DNA from: JAGNHN01 sp964590645
GTDB taxonomy: Bacteria > Bacteroidota > Bacteroidia > Bacteroidales > JAGNHN01
Reading direction: 5' to 3'
Assembly: GCA_964590645.1 (NCBI GenBank)
Contig: CAZPYJ010000011.1
Span: forward strand, 45,199 to 109,198
Length of the DNA: 64,000 bases
Shown: positions 55,531 through 64,000 of the stretch, one piece after another
Layout of the letters: each line of letters starts with the position of its first letter
How positions within the stretch are numbered: position 1 is the first letter of the stretch
The notes under the pieces: generated by a model
The model's input: the letters and a program-made list of their open reading frames with translations, nothing else
Databases searched by the model: none
What the model was told of the DNA's origin: nothing
Made by a program: the position numbers and the translations under genes

Positions 55531-56964
55531 ATGAGGACAGAAAAAGACATCATCGGCAGCCGCGAAATACCGGCGGATGCCTTATACGGCATTCACGCCT
55601 TGCGCGCCAGTGAGCATTTTCCGGGGATGCATCCCTTTCCTTTGGAATGGTACAAAGCCCTGGGAATGGTCAAGTGCGCTTATTACCGGGCAGCCGGAAG
55701 ATTTTCAGAAGAATTGAAGAAGGAGGGCCTGCAACACAAATTCCGGGACACCCTCCTTCCGGAAGAAACTGCTTCCCTGCTGGAAGCTGCGGCGACAGAA
55801 GTCAGTCAGGGGCTGCATTATGCGCATTTCATTGTTCCCGGGCTGAATGGGGGCGCCGGCACCAGCATCAATATGAATATCAACGAGATCATTGCCAACC
55901 TCGCGCTCCTGAAAGCAGGCGATGCCCCGGGGGATTATTCCCACATTGACCCCATCCACCACGCCAATATTTATCAAAGCACCAATGATGTCGTCCCTTC
56001 CGCCCTCCGCCTGGCGGTAATGCTGGCCCTGCCTGAGCTGGAGGAAGCGATCAACCTTCTCCGCAAGGCCCTGGAAGAAAAAGAAAACCTTTACCGCAAC
56101 GATCTCCGCCTGGGATACACCCAGATGCAGGCCGCTGTGCCCACTTCCTGGGGGCGGCTGTTCAGCTCCTATAGCGAAGCACTCTCCCGCGACTGGTGGC
56201 GCATCTCCCGATGTCAGGAAAGAATAAAAGTCCTTAACCTGGGCGCTGGCGCCTCCGGTACCGGACTGAGTATCCCGCGCTTTGTCATTGTGGACGTCAT
56301 AAAACAATTGCAGCAATTGACCGGCCTCCCACTAAGTCGCAGTGAAAACCTGGCCGATGCCACCGCCAACCACGACAGCCTGGTGGAAGTGCACGGAATG
56401 TTGAAGGCCCTGGCAGTGAACCTGGAAAAGATGGCCGCAGATCTGCGGATGCTTGCTGCCGGAACCGGGCATCAGGAAATCAGCTTACCCGCCCTCCAGG
56501 CCGGAAGCTCGATTATGCCCGGAAAGGTGAACCCCGTCATCCCGGAATATGTGATCAGCATCGCGCATCAGGTGTATGCCAACGACCAGCTCATCACCAG
56601 CCTCAGCGCACAGGGCACCCTTGAACTGAATGCCTATATCCCACTGATCGGGAAAAGCCTGCTGGAAAGTCTCCGCTACCTCATCCACGCCTGCCGCACG
56701 ATGGAGGAGAAAATGATACAGGGACTTGTGGTGGACACAGAAAAAGCCGAACGCAGGGTATGGCACAGCCCTTCCATCACCACCGCCTTTATCCCCTACA
56801 TCGGTTATCATCAGGCGGGGGAGATTGCGGCACTGATGAAAGAAAGAAACCTGGATGTTTTTGAGGCTGCGCAACAAAGCGAATTGGTATCTGAAGAAGT
56901 GATCAGGAAAGCCCTGCGTAAGGAAAGCCTGCTAAAGCTGGGTTACAGCGTGAAAGACCTTTGA
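55531..56964 (+). CDS. aspA: Aspartate ammonia-lyase-like enzyme linked to hydrogenase maturation
   Basis: This 477-residue fumarase/aspartase-superfamily enzyme has the signature loop Gly-Ser-Ser-Ile-Met-Pro-Gly-Lys-Val-Asn-Pro near residue 328. Gly-Gly-Ala-Gly-Thr-Ser near 108 and Thr-Asn-Asp-Val-Val-Pro-Ser near 151 are also present. Aspartases release ammonia from aspartate to give fumarate. It lies three bases before hydF, a link I recall from other Bacteroidota. There it may supply ammonium for the azadithiolate bridge of the [FeFe] hydrogenase cofactor, though this role is not proven. Confidence 0.85.
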   Translation: MRTEKDIIGSREIPADALYGIHALRASEHFPGMHPFPLEWYKALGMVKCAYYRAAGRFSEELKKEGLQHKFRDTLLPEETASLLEAAATEVSQGLHYAHFIVPGLNGGAGTSINMNINEIIANLALLKAGDAPGDYSHIDPIHHANIYQSTNDVVPSALRLAVMLALPELEEAINLLRKALEEKENLYRNDLRLGYTQMQAAVPTSWGRLFSSYSEALSRDWWRISRCQERIKVLNLGAGASGTGLSIPRFVIVDVIKQLQQLTGLPLSRSENLADATANHDSLVEVHGMLKALAVNLEKMAADLRMLAAGTGHQEISLPALQAGSSIMPGKVNPVIPEYVISIAHQVYANDQLITSLSAQGTLELNAYIPLIGKSLLESLRYLIHACRTMEEKMIQGLVVDTEKAERRVWHSPSITTAFIPYIGYHQAGEIAALMKERNLDVFEAAQQSELVSEEVIRKALRKESLLKLGYSVKDL

Positions 56965-56967
56965 GGA

Positions 56968-58197
56968 ATGAGCAAAACCAGGGAGAATAAACCACACATT
57001 GGCATCTTCGGTTTGCGTAACCGAGGCAAGAGTTCGCTGATCAATATGCTCGGCGGACAAGATATCGCGATCGTATCGGATGTGGCCGGAACGACCACAG
57101 ACCCGGTGAAGAAGTCGATGGAGATTTCCGGCATCGGGCCGGTAGTGCTGGTGGATACTGCCGGGCTGGACGATGTCGGGGACTTGGGAAAGAAAAGAAC
57201 CGACCGCAGCCTGCGAATGCTTGATAGTATTGACCTGGCTTTGCTGGTGGTGGCAGAAAACATCCTGACACAGGAAGATGAAGCGGTGATATCCCTCCTG
57301 CAGCAAAGAGCGATTCCTTCTATCCTGATCCACAACAAAGCCGACCTCCTGCCTGCGGCTTCGGCTTCCCTGGAGGAATGGACCACTGCCACCGGCTTCC
57401 CTGCGCTCAACGTCAGTGCGCTTGAAAACACAGGCAGGGAGGAACTCATACAGTTGATCCGGGAAACCCTCCCCCCCACAGCCTGGCAGAAAGCTTCTCT
57501 TCTGGGTGACCTGCTGTCTTATGGCGACCTGGTCCTTCTCATCACCCCCATCGATATTGAAGCGCCCGAAGGACGGATGATCCTGCCCCAGGTCCAGGCT
57601 ATTCGTGATATTCTGGACAATGATGCGATAGCCATTGTCGTAAAAGAAAGAGAGTTGGACGAACTGCTCAAAAAACTGCAACCCCGTCCTGCCCTGGCCG
57701 TTACCGACAGCCAGATATTTTTGAAGGCCGATGCTTCCATCCCGCACGACATTCCCCTGACGAGTTTCAGCATAATGCTGGCCCGCTTCAAGGGAGATTT
57801 TGAACAATACCTGAAAGGAACCCCGGCCATCGATCAATTGAAAGACGGGGATAAGGTGCTCATCCTGGAATCCTGCACCCACCACGTTTCCTGCGATGAC
57901 ATCGGCAGAACCAAGATTCCGAGATGGATGACCAATTATACCGGGAAGCAGCTCGATTTTGAAGTGGTGGCAGGAATGGGAAAACCACGGGAAGACATCA
58001 GGGAATACGCCCTGGTGGTGCAATGCGGAGGATGTGTTATTACCCGCCGACAGGTAATCAACCGCGTCAGGGAAGCCGTGGAAGCCGGGATCCCGGTAAC
58101 CAACTACGGGATGGCCATCGCCTGGATGCACGGGATGTATGAAAGGGCCGTCGCGCCTTTTACCCGCATCGAAAAGGATAGCGTGAGCTATCTTTAA
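56968..58197 (+). CDS. hydF: [FeFe] hydrogenase H-cluster maturation GTPase HydF
   Basis: This 409-residue scaffold GTPase assembles the 2Fe subcluster. The N-terminal GTPase has Gly-Leu-Arg-Asn-Arg-Gly-Lys-Ser (15-22), Gly-Thr-Thr-Thr-Asp-Pro (41-46), Asp-Thr-Ala-Gly (63-66) and Asn-Lys-Ala-Asp (123-126). A dimerisation domain follows. The cluster-binding domain holds Cys303-x-His305 and Cys353-Gly-Gly-Cys356, all intact. The companions hydE and hydG and a hydrogenase gene are not in this window. The aspartase-like gene precedes it in the same operon. Confidence 0.95.
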   Translation: MSKTRENKPHIGIFGLRNRGKSSLINMLGGQDIAIVSDVAGTTTDPVKKSMEISGIGPVVLVDTAGLDDVGDLGKKRTDRSLRMLDSIDLALLVVAENILTQEDEAVISLLQQRAIPSILIHNKADLLPAASASLEEWTTATGFPALNVSALENTGREELIQLIRETLPPTAWQKASLLGDLLSYGDLVLLITPIDIEAPEGRMILPQVQAIRDILDNDAIAIVVKERELDELLKKLQPRPALAVTDSQIFLKADASIPHDIPLTSFSIMLARFKGDFEQYLKGTPAIDQLKDGDKVLILESCTHHVSCDDIGRTKIPRWMTNYTGKQLDFEVVAGMGKPREDIREYALVVQCGGCVITRRQVINRVREAVEAGIPVTNYGMAIAWMHGMYERAVAPFTRIEKDSVSYL

Positions 58198-58250
58198 AGT
58201 GGAAGCTGCGACAGACCGCAGCAATTCCGAGTAATCGAAAAACGAGAAGA

Positions 58251-59549
58251 ATGCAGGAAGCAAAGAAAAAGGTAGCCTTTCGAACCCTGGGCTGCCGCCT
58301 CAACCAATATGAAACCGATGCCCTGGCTTCCGCTTTTGACAAAGCCGGGTACGCCATTGTGGAGATGGAAGAACAAGCGGACGTAACCATCATCAACACC
58401 TGCACAGTCACCAATCAGAGTGATCGCAAATCAAGGCAGGCAATGAATCAGGCATTGCGGGTAAACCAGGAAGGACAAGGCCTGGTGATAATGACAGGAT
58501 GCTCTGTAAACAACCATAAAGAAGCCCTCTCGATGACCAGCGGGGTGCAGTATTTTGTGGAGAATGAACAGAAAAGCCATATCCTTTCCATTGTGGATGC
58601 CCACTTCAGGGGCGAGATACTGGATCCCTCCACCCTGCCGGAGGACCTCTTCGGTTACGCCCCGGCACAACGGACTTTTCACACCCGCAGCATCATCAAG
58701 ATACAGGATGGCTGTGATAACTTCTGCACCTTCTGCATCATCCCTATGGTAAGGGGCAGGGCTGCCAGTCGCCCTGTGAAAGAAATTCTGGAGAATATCA
58801 GGCAAGTGGTGGAATTCGGGTACAAGGAAGTTGTGCTCACCGGCGTGAACATCGGTCGCTATGATTTTGAAGGAAAGAATTTTGATGATTTAATAGAGCA
58901 AATCCTGGCCCTTCCCGGCGATTTCAGGGTAAGGATATCCTCCATCGAGCCCGATGGCTTTGGCGACAAGCTCTTCCATTTGTTTGAGCATCCCAAACTC
59001 TGTACGCATATGCATCTTTGTTTGCAGAGCGGATCGGAGCGCATATTGCTGGCAATGCGGAGGATGTACACAGCCCGGCGTTTCAGGGAGATCGCAGAAA
59101 AGATCCGAAAAATCACGCCCGACTTCAATTTTACCACGGATATTATTGTGGGCTTCCCCGGAGAAACAGAAGCGGACTTCAGGGAAACCCTTGAGCTGTC
59201 CAGGGAAATGCAATTCAGCCATATCCACACCTTCAAATACTCCCGCCGCAAGGGCACCCGTGCCGACAGGCTGGGTGAGCAGGTTCCGGAAGCAGTAAAA
59301 AACGAGCGCAGCGAGCGCATCCGGCTTCTTTCGGAAGAAAACAAGCGGGCGTATCGCAGCGCAATGATAGGCAAGGAGCAACGGGTGATCATTGAGAAAG
59401 TCGAGCAGGGAATGGCTTCGGGTTATGGCGAGCATTACATCCCTATTCTTTTTCCCGCCGGTGCTTTACAGTGGAACGACTGGGCACGGGTGAAGCTGAA
59501 TAGCCTGCAGGAAGGGGAAGATTTGATGTTAGAAGGAGCACGGGTTTAG
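58251..59549 (+). CDS. mtaB: tRNA N6-threonylcarbamoyladenosine(37)-C2 methylthiotransferase MtaB
   Basis: This 432-residue radical-SAM enzyme makes ms2t6A37 in tRNAs reading ANN codons. The N-terminal UPF0004 domain reads Thr-Leu-Gly-Cys-Arg-Leu-Asn-Gln-Tyr-Glu-Thr, the MtaB-type signature, with further cysteines in Asn-Thr-Cys-Thr-Val-Thr. The radical-SAM motif is Cys-Asp-Asn-Phe-Cys-Thr-Phe-Cys near residue 155, followed by Arg-Gly-Arg-Ala-Ala-Ser-Arg. A TRAM-like end follows. It lies 53 bases after hydF and may share its transcript. Confidence 0.94.
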   Translation: MQEAKKKVAFRTLGCRLNQYETDALASAFDKAGYAIVEMEEQADVTIINTCTVTNQSDRKSRQAMNQALRVNQEGQGLVIMTGCSVNNHKEALSMTSGVQYFVENEQKSHILSIVDAHFRGEILDPSTLPEDLFGYAPAQRTFHTRSIIKIQDGCDNFCTFCIIPMVRGRAASRPVKEILENIRQVVEFGYKEVVLTGVNIGRYDFEGKNFDDLIEQILALPGDFRVRISSIEPDGFGDKLFHLFEHPKLCTHMHLCLQSGSERILLAMRRMYTARRFREIAEKIRKITPDFNFTTDIIVGFPGETEADFRETLELSREMQFSHIHTFKYSRRKGTRADRLGEQVPEAVKNERSERIRLLSEENKRAYRSAMIGKEQRVIIEKVEQGMASGYGEHYIPILFPAGALQWNDWARVKLNSLQEGEDLMLEGARV

Positions 59550-59659
59550 CAGCAAGAGCATAGAGCAAGAGCATACAGGATTTAACAGCAAGAGCATAGA
59601 GCAAGAGCATACAGAATTTTCAGCAAGAGCATAGAGCAAGAGCATACAGTTTCCACACT
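59550..59659. repeat. Short tandem repeat (AGCAAGAGCATA-type)
   Basis: Units built on GCAAGAGCATA recur in pairs at about 59551, 59591 and 59621, with ACAGGATTTA-type spacers. A matching block lies at 62898-62965. On the right it meets an inverted copy (CTTGCTGTATGC), so a hairpin is possible. Confidence 0.85.
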
Positions 59660-59845
59660 CTTGCTGTATGCTGTTGCCTGCTCGCCGGCAGGCGGGCTCT
59701 TGCATTAAACACATAAGCCTGAGGCCAACAGGAAAACCCCTCCACACTACTCCTCAAACTTCAAACTCACTGCTGCCCTGTCTTAGCAAGTCTGTATCGT
59801 GGACGATTTCCTGCCGACAGGTATGGCTACGGACAGTGGGGGACA
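59647..59845. repeat. Direct repeat B, copy 1
   Basis: About 200 bases ending in a degenerate REP with the nested insert (59790-59834). Most of it recurs at 61304-61460, so the esterase gene is bracketed by two copies. Its left part recurs at 62962-63050. Confidence 0.85.
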
Positions 59846-59910
59846 CGCGCGACCAGGAAAGCAAATTAAACCTTGACAATCAATATATTAATTCATATAT
59901 TGAGGCAGAT

Positions 59911-59918
59911 TATATTTG
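59911..59918 (+). promoter_or_regulatory. TAnnTTTG-type -7 box before the T9SS esterase gene
   Basis: TATATTTG lies 45 bases before the ATG at 59964, in an AT-rich stretch. The -33 element is unclear. Confidence 0.4.
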
Positions 59919-59963
59919 ACCAGCATTTCGCCGCTGATGCCTCCTCACCAAAACCGCCATAAG

Positions 59964-61262
59964 ATGAAAAAACCTATCCTTTATGCCGCAATGGCCTTGC
60001 TGATCCCAGCCATAATGGCGCACGGACAAATTCACAAACTGGACACCTTTATGTACAGCCCCGCGCTGGATACAGTTAAAATGGTGGACGTGATCCTGCC
60101 ACCGGGTTACGATACTGCGCTCAATACCTATTACCCAGTGGTGTATTATCTGCACGGATGGACCGGTGACCAGAATTCAAACACCTCTATCGTATCCTAT
60201 ATGAACACCTTCATCAACAATCAGACGATAGAGCCCTGCATTTTAGTAAAGCCCAGCTCCTGGTGTGAACCATTCGAGGGCAGTTTTTATGTGAACAGTC
60301 CTTTATGGGGCAACTACCAGGACTACATTACCCACGACCTGATCCAATGGGTGGACAGCAGTTTCCGGACGGTGGCGCAAAAAAGCCACCGCGGATTGCT
60401 GGGACAATCGATGGGGGCCTATGGATGCCTTTTCCTTCCTACTGCCTACCCGGCTTATTACCGGGCCGCGGCCGGCCACGCCGGGGGTGGCAGCTACTAC
60501 AGATATGACAGCCTGGTGGAATCTCTGGTCGTGTTGGAACACGGCAGTAATCCCCCCTATTTTTACAACTACAGCAGCAATAAACTTTACACAATGGCCT
60601 GGTTTCTTATGGCCGGTGCCTTTTCCCCTAATCCCAATACAAGCCAGCAATACATCAGCCCGCAACTTGTGGATTATCCTTTTGACGAATATGGCCATAT
60701 CATTGACAGCACCTGGGAAAAGTTTCAATCCCAGGCTACCGAAATCACCATCCGTCAGCTGAGTCCGGCCGACAGTGTGGCTTTTTTACTGAGTTGCGGC
60801 ACACTGGATGAATTCTTCCAGTTTGAACCAATGGAGGATCTGGTGGATACAATGCTGAAATACAATCTTGATGTGGAATGGTTACCCCATACCGGAGACC
60901 ACGCAATGCCAACCCTCTTTAAGAACAGAGCTCTGATTTGGCTTGACTCTATCCTGGGAGATCCCGTGACCATAGATACCAGCACAGGATTTTTTGTTAC
61001 AGCACCTGCACACGGCATTCGTTTTTATCCGAACCCTGCAGGAGAAGATATTTGGGTAGAAGCAGCCTTGCCAAACGCCGCACCATTCAGTGTTGCATTG
61101 TTTGATATGGAGGGAAAGCTGGTGCGCGACCTGGCCGGGGAAAGGCAGGCGCAGGGAAGCATCAGATTAAACCTGTCGTTGAGGGGTATTCCCGCAGGAA
61201 GCTATCTCTTGCATATCCGCAAAGGGCATCATCACCTGTATGATAAGCTGATCATTCATTAG
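59964..61262 (+). CDS. Secreted esterase-D-like alpha/beta-hydrolase with T9SS sorting domain
   Basis: The start is set at 59964 (Met-Lys-Lys-Pro-Ile-Leu), directly before a signal peptide ending His-Gly-Gln. The 432 residues hold a PF00756-type esterase fold. The nucleophile elbow is Gly-Gln-Ser-Met-Gly, with a likely acid in Gly-Thr-Leu-Asp-Glu-Phe and His in Thr-Gly-Asp-His-Ala-Met-Pro. The last 80 residues are a type A T9SS sorting domain (Phe-Tyr-Pro-Asn-Pro-Ala near 356; Gly-Ser-Tyr-Leu-Leu-His-Ile near the end). It should be exported through the Por secretion system. It is bracketed by direct repeats. Confidence 0.88.
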   Translation: MKKPILYAAMALLIPAIMAHGQIHKLDTFMYSPALDTVKMVDVILPPGYDTALNTYYPVVYYLHGWTGDQNSNTSIVSYMNTFINNQTIEPCILVKPSSWCEPFEGSFYVNSPLWGNYQDYITHDLIQWVDSSFRTVAQKSHRGLLGQSMGAYGCLFLPTAYPAYYRAAAGHAGGGSYYRYDSLVESLVVLEHGSNPPYFYNYSSNKLYTMAWFLMAGAFSPNPNTSQQYISPQLVDYPFDEYGHIIDSTWEKFQSQATEITIRQLSPADSVAFLLSCGTLDEFFQFEPMEDLVDTMLKYNLDVEWLPHTGDHAMPTLFKNRALIWLDSILGDPVTIDTSTGFFVTAPAHGIRFYPNPAGEDIWVEAALPNAAPFSVALFDMEGKLVRDLAGERQAQGSIRLNLSLRGIPAGSYLLHIRKGHHHLYDKLIIH

Positions 61263-61303
61263 GTGGGGGGGGCAATGTTGTCCGCAGATACAGCCTATGG
61301 ACA

Positions 61304-61460
61304 ACAGATTCACACGCTTGCTGTATGCTGTTGCTCTTGCATAAAACACATAAACCTGAGGACAACAGGAAACCCCCTCCACACTACTCCTCAAACTTCA
61401 AACTCCCTGCTGCCCTGTCTTAGCAAGTCCGTAAGGTGGACGCTATGGACAGCGGGGTTC
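61304..61460. repeat. Direct repeat B, copy 2
   Basis: It matches 59655-59845 with small differences. It lacks the GC-rich CCTGCTCGCCGGCAGG hairpin of copy 1 and has a short degenerate REP at 61427-61450. The rest of 61461-61643 has no visible gene. Confidence 0.85.
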
Positions 61461-61643
61461 TCGTTTTAATTCGTACTCGTACTCGCCCTCGTGCTCGCAC
61501 TGAATCCGTCCGCACGCGTCAAAAAAAAAGACGCGCGCGAACATAATCTGCGAAATCTGCGGGGAAAACTATTTCAGACTTGATGGTGCTTTCAATTCTT
61601 TATTGAGTAATTTTACTCAGCACATTGAGTAAATTGTTGCAAT

Positions 61644-62514
61644 ATGTTCCAGCGTGATGAATTTAAGATACTTAAGCAAAGAATTGAACAAGAGCCCCGA
61701 AAGCGGATTCAAGTAATTCAAGGCCCAAGGCAGGTAGGAATTAATCAGCCTTGGGCACTGGAGCTACAGGGAGATGAGAGATGCATTTGGGTTTTCTCTG
61801 GAAGACTATGTATGGTTTGGAGGCTACCCCGGTGCTGCAAATTTGATTAAAGACGAAGCCAGATGGAGATCCTATATCTCAGATTCTCTGATTGAGGCGG
61901 CCATATCACGCGACGTACTTCAGTTAACAAGAATTGATAAACCCGCACTGCTGCGCCGGCTTTTTGACCTAGGCTGCCACTATTCAGGGCAGATTGTTTC
62001 TTTTACCAAAATCCTGGGGCAACTGCAGGATGCAGGGAATACCAATACCCTGGCCCACTATCTCGGACTGCTTGATATCTCAGGCTTGCTGGGAGGTTTG
62101 CAGAAATATAGTGAAGGAGTTGTTCGGCAACGTGGCAGCAGTCCTAAGTTTCAAGTATATAACAATGCATTAAAATCAGCTGTACAATCTTTCAACAGGG
62201 AATCTGCAATGCACAGCCCGGAGATCTGGGGCCGGTGGGTGGAATCTGCCATAGGTGCTCATTTGATTACCAGCCATAAGGTGGACAAATTGGGCTTGTT
62301 TTATTGGCGGCACAGAGATGAAGAGGTGGATTTCGTATTGCAATTCGGAAAGCAGGTCATTGCGCTGGAAGTGAAAAGTGGAGATGGCAGCGCAAAACGT
62401 GGGTTGGATGCCTTTCGGAAGCATTATCCCGAGGCCAAAACTATTGTTGTAGGTCGCAATGGATTTCCTGTAGAAGAATTTCTGCTTCTTTCCCCTCGTC
62501 AGTTGTTTGATTGA
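61644..62514 (+). pseudogene. Broken AAA_14/DUF4143 ATPase gene
   Basis: The first 34 codons read Met-Phe-Gln-Arg-Asp… up to a P-loop start (Gly-Pro-Arg-Gln-Val-Gly). The Walker lysine and the whole Walker B region are missing. The sequence then shifts frame and continues from 61774 as an intact DUF4143 half (Gly-Gly-Tyr-Pro-Gly-Ala-Ala to Glu-Val-Lys-Ser-Gly-Asp). An internal deletion of perhaps 450 bases plus a frameshift explains this. Function as an ATPase is impossible; the 246-residue C-terminal part may still be translated. It is related to the intact ATPase at 10869-12182. Confidence 0.85.
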
Positions 62515-62556
62515 AGATGGAATGCGATTTCGTATGCAGAGTCTCCGAATTAACAG

Positions 62557-62674
62557 GTCCGTAGCGTGGACGCAATGTACAGCGGGGAAAGCGGACAAGC
62601 GAGGAAAGCGGACAAGCGAGGAAAGCGGACCCTTCGACAAGCTCAGGGCAAGCAAGCGGGGAAAGCGGACAAGC
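62557..62674. repeat. Degenerate REP and GCGGACAAGCGAGGAAA tandem repeat
   Basis: A decayed REP (62557-62580) is followed by about four imperfect units built on AGCGGACAAGCGAGGAA. A CCTTCGACAAGCTCAGGG segment interrupts them. No gene is apparent from 62515 to 63068. Confidence 0.75.
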
Positions 62675-62897
62675 GAACAACGAGAGAACATTCTCTGTGA
62701 ATTCTTTGCGTGCTTTGTGTAACCCATTGTTTTTCATAGCATTATACACATATTGGCAAGGGGTAGTCACAGAGCTTACCTGATAATGCGTCACGTCCAG
62801 AGCACTTGTGGCCTTTGTGCTTTTTCCTTGTGCCCTTGTGGTTTAATTTCAGTGCAGATCGATTCCGCGCTGATCTGCGAAATCTGCGGGAGAATTT

Positions 62898-63050
62898 TTC
62901 AGCAAGAGCATAGAGCAAGAGCATACAGGATTTAGCAGCAAGAGTATTGAGCAAGAGCATACAGTTTCCACACTCTTGCTGTATGCTGTTGCCTGCTCGC
63001 CGGCAGGTGGGCTCTTGCATAAAACACATAAGCCTGCGAACAGCGTGGGT
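62898..63050. repeat. Direct repeat B, copy 3 (partial), with tandem units
   Basis: It repeats the GCAAGAGCATA units and the left 80 bases of repeat B, including the CCTGCTCGCCGGCAGG hairpin found in copy 1. With copies 1 and 2 it divides this accessory end into two compartments. Confidence 0.85.
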
Positions 63051-63068
63051 TTATTAATCTTTGTAAAA

Positions 63069-63677
63069 CTACGTTGTTGTATTAACCAGGATAACACCAA
63101 TTTTATGCTGTGAGTTCCGTATGACAAACTGATCAATCTCTTCGAGCATCCTTTTGTTATAATAGCCTGTCCATGCAGCCCAGAACACCATTATAGTTAT
63201 TTCATTCTCTTCACAACACTTTTGAAGACTAAGTATTTGATAGTCTGTAGCATCAATCAGTTTAACATCTGTATTGAAATGGAGGTCAGTATTTATTATA
63301 AGCATAGGATTATGAGATATGGGAAAGCTATCAAAATAGCCATATCTTCTAAGACTTCCAAAACACTGAGACCATCCGGTTATTAAATCCCCATTACTAG
63401 AATAACATCTAAACTGAAGAGGGGATGCCTCAACCCTATGTTGAAGTTTCCTGAGATTTATTGCATATCTGGATGAATAACTAAAGCTATCTACCATATC
63501 AGGCCTAATAGTGAAGCAAAATGAAGTATCAAAGCTATATTTAGCAATAAAGTTTATCTGCTCAACCCTAGGTTCCTTGTTATTCTCTTTAATTCCTAAA
63601 TATGGCGCAACTATTGTAACACAAGATGTGATAGAAAATACGACACAAATGCTTACGAAATAGAAAAACCGACACAT
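63069..63677 (-). CDS. Hypothetical AT-rich lipoprotein with a thioredoxin-like end
   Basis: The 202 residues begin with a lipoprotein signal (Ser-Ile-Thr-Ser-Cys, residue 19). The C-terminal part reads Val-Phe-Trp-Ala-Ala-Trp-Thr-Gly-Tyr-Tyr, which looks like a thioredoxin-fold active-site strand in which the Cys-x-x-Cys is replaced. A redox role is therefore unlikely. Base composition is clearly more AT-rich than the window average, suggesting recent transfer. No family is recognised. Confidence 0.65.
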   Translation of the reverse strand: MCRFFYFVSICVVFSITSCVTIVAPYLGIKENNKEPRVEQINFIAKYSFDTSFCFTIRPDMVDSFSYSSRYAINLRKLQHRVEASPLQFRCYSSNGDLITGWSQCFGSLRRYGYFDSFPISHNPMLIINTDLHFNTDVKLIDATDYQILSLQKCCEENEITIMVFWAAWTGYYNKRMLEEIDQFVIRNSQHKIGVILVNTTT

Positions 63678-63815
63678 AATGAATAAGTGAACCTCCTAGT
63701 GAGTATAACCAAAAATAAACTACTCATAAACCTTTACTTTAACTATTGTCGATCCATAATCTCCACCACTATAGCTAACAGGATACTTGCCTTCTGTGGC
63801 TATTTCGGCCCAAAC

Positions 63816-63958
63816 TGTGCCACACTTTTCGGATGATGTTGTGCCAGTGTTTTCGGATGAAACTGTGCCAAAATCAGTGAATATTTGGCGTGGATTTCGG
63901 ACGAAATTGTGCCAGTTTTCGGACGAAGCTGTGCCAGTTTTCGGTTGAAACTGTGCCA
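63816..63958. repeat. TGTGCCA short repeats at window end
   Basis: TGTGCCA occurs six times at spacings of about 24, 24, 44, 22 and 22 bases, usually followed by a TTTTCGGA(T/C)GAA segment. Short overlapping frames here look repetitive and are probably not genes. Clustered short repeats of this sort occur at the ends of some insertion sequences, so a mobile element may start beyond the window. Confidence 0.7.
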
Positions 63959-64000
63959 AAATCCTGCAAGAGTCGTAAACGGGTTAAACCAAACCCGCAA

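Overview
The window is chromosomal DNA of a member of the phylum Bacteroidota, at about 50 % GC. The evidence is phylum-typical gene order (rpmG–DUF4295–ftsY–rimO; parA–parB–DUF5683–dapB; a long NusB–DUF1573–yajC–coaE), a type IX secretion (T9SS) C-terminal sorting domain, DUF3276, DUF5723 and DUF4402 proteins, and promoters of the TTTG/TAnnTTTG type. A HydF maturase and a radical-SAM aminomutase suggest an anaerobic or facultatively fermentative life. Class or order cannot be fixed from this window alone. One 100-N assembly gap (33470-33569) lies inside a heptamer repeat array.

Layout. 1-4.4 kb: envelope proteins, a REP-associated transposase (RAYT) and a cluster of palindromic repeats. 4.4-9.4 kb: housekeeping genes (rimO, ftsY, DUF4295, rpmG, xerD, a short-chain dehydrogenase). 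9.5-12.8 kb: tRNA-Lys, a partial tRNA copy, repeats and an AAA/DUF4143 ATPase. 12.8-16.5 kb: a 1238-residue secreted protein with two C-type-lectin-like Fib_succ_major domains. 17.6-23.7 kb: a six-gene operon (XRE-cupin regulator, KamA-like aminomutase, CoA-transferase A and B, beta-transaminase-like enzyme, thiolase). 23.8-29.7 kb: surface proteins and lipoproteins. 29.9-31.3 kb: a sodium symporter. 31.3-37 kb: an SOS-type mutagenesis module (XRE-S24 regulator, DinB, DnaE-like polymerase). 37-55.4 kb: a TonB receptor, an adenylate cyclase, core genes (coaE, yajC, nusB, parAB, dapB), a peptidase/AbgT pair, and a clpS–M48–nfeD–floA operon. 55.5-59.5 kb: aspA–hydF–mtaB. 59.5-64 kb: an accessory tail with a T9SS esterase, a broken ATPase gene, an AT-rich lipoprotein and repeats.

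Three signals stand out. First, the two lectin-like domains of the 1238-residue protein differ over about 50 codons in 15 codons. Of these, 14 differ only in codon positions 1 and 2, and no silent change occurs between them. That is the signature of mutagenic retrohoming by a diversity-generating retroelement, yet no reverse transcriptase or template repeat is in the window. Second, the KamA operon encodes a chemically coherent and possibly undescribed route: alpha-amino acid to beta-amino acid to beta-keto acid to beta-ketoacyl-CoA to thiolysis. Third, a RAYT and its REP palindromes form layered repeats with octamer and heptamer arrays. These invade gene ends and supply the stop codons of at least three genes.
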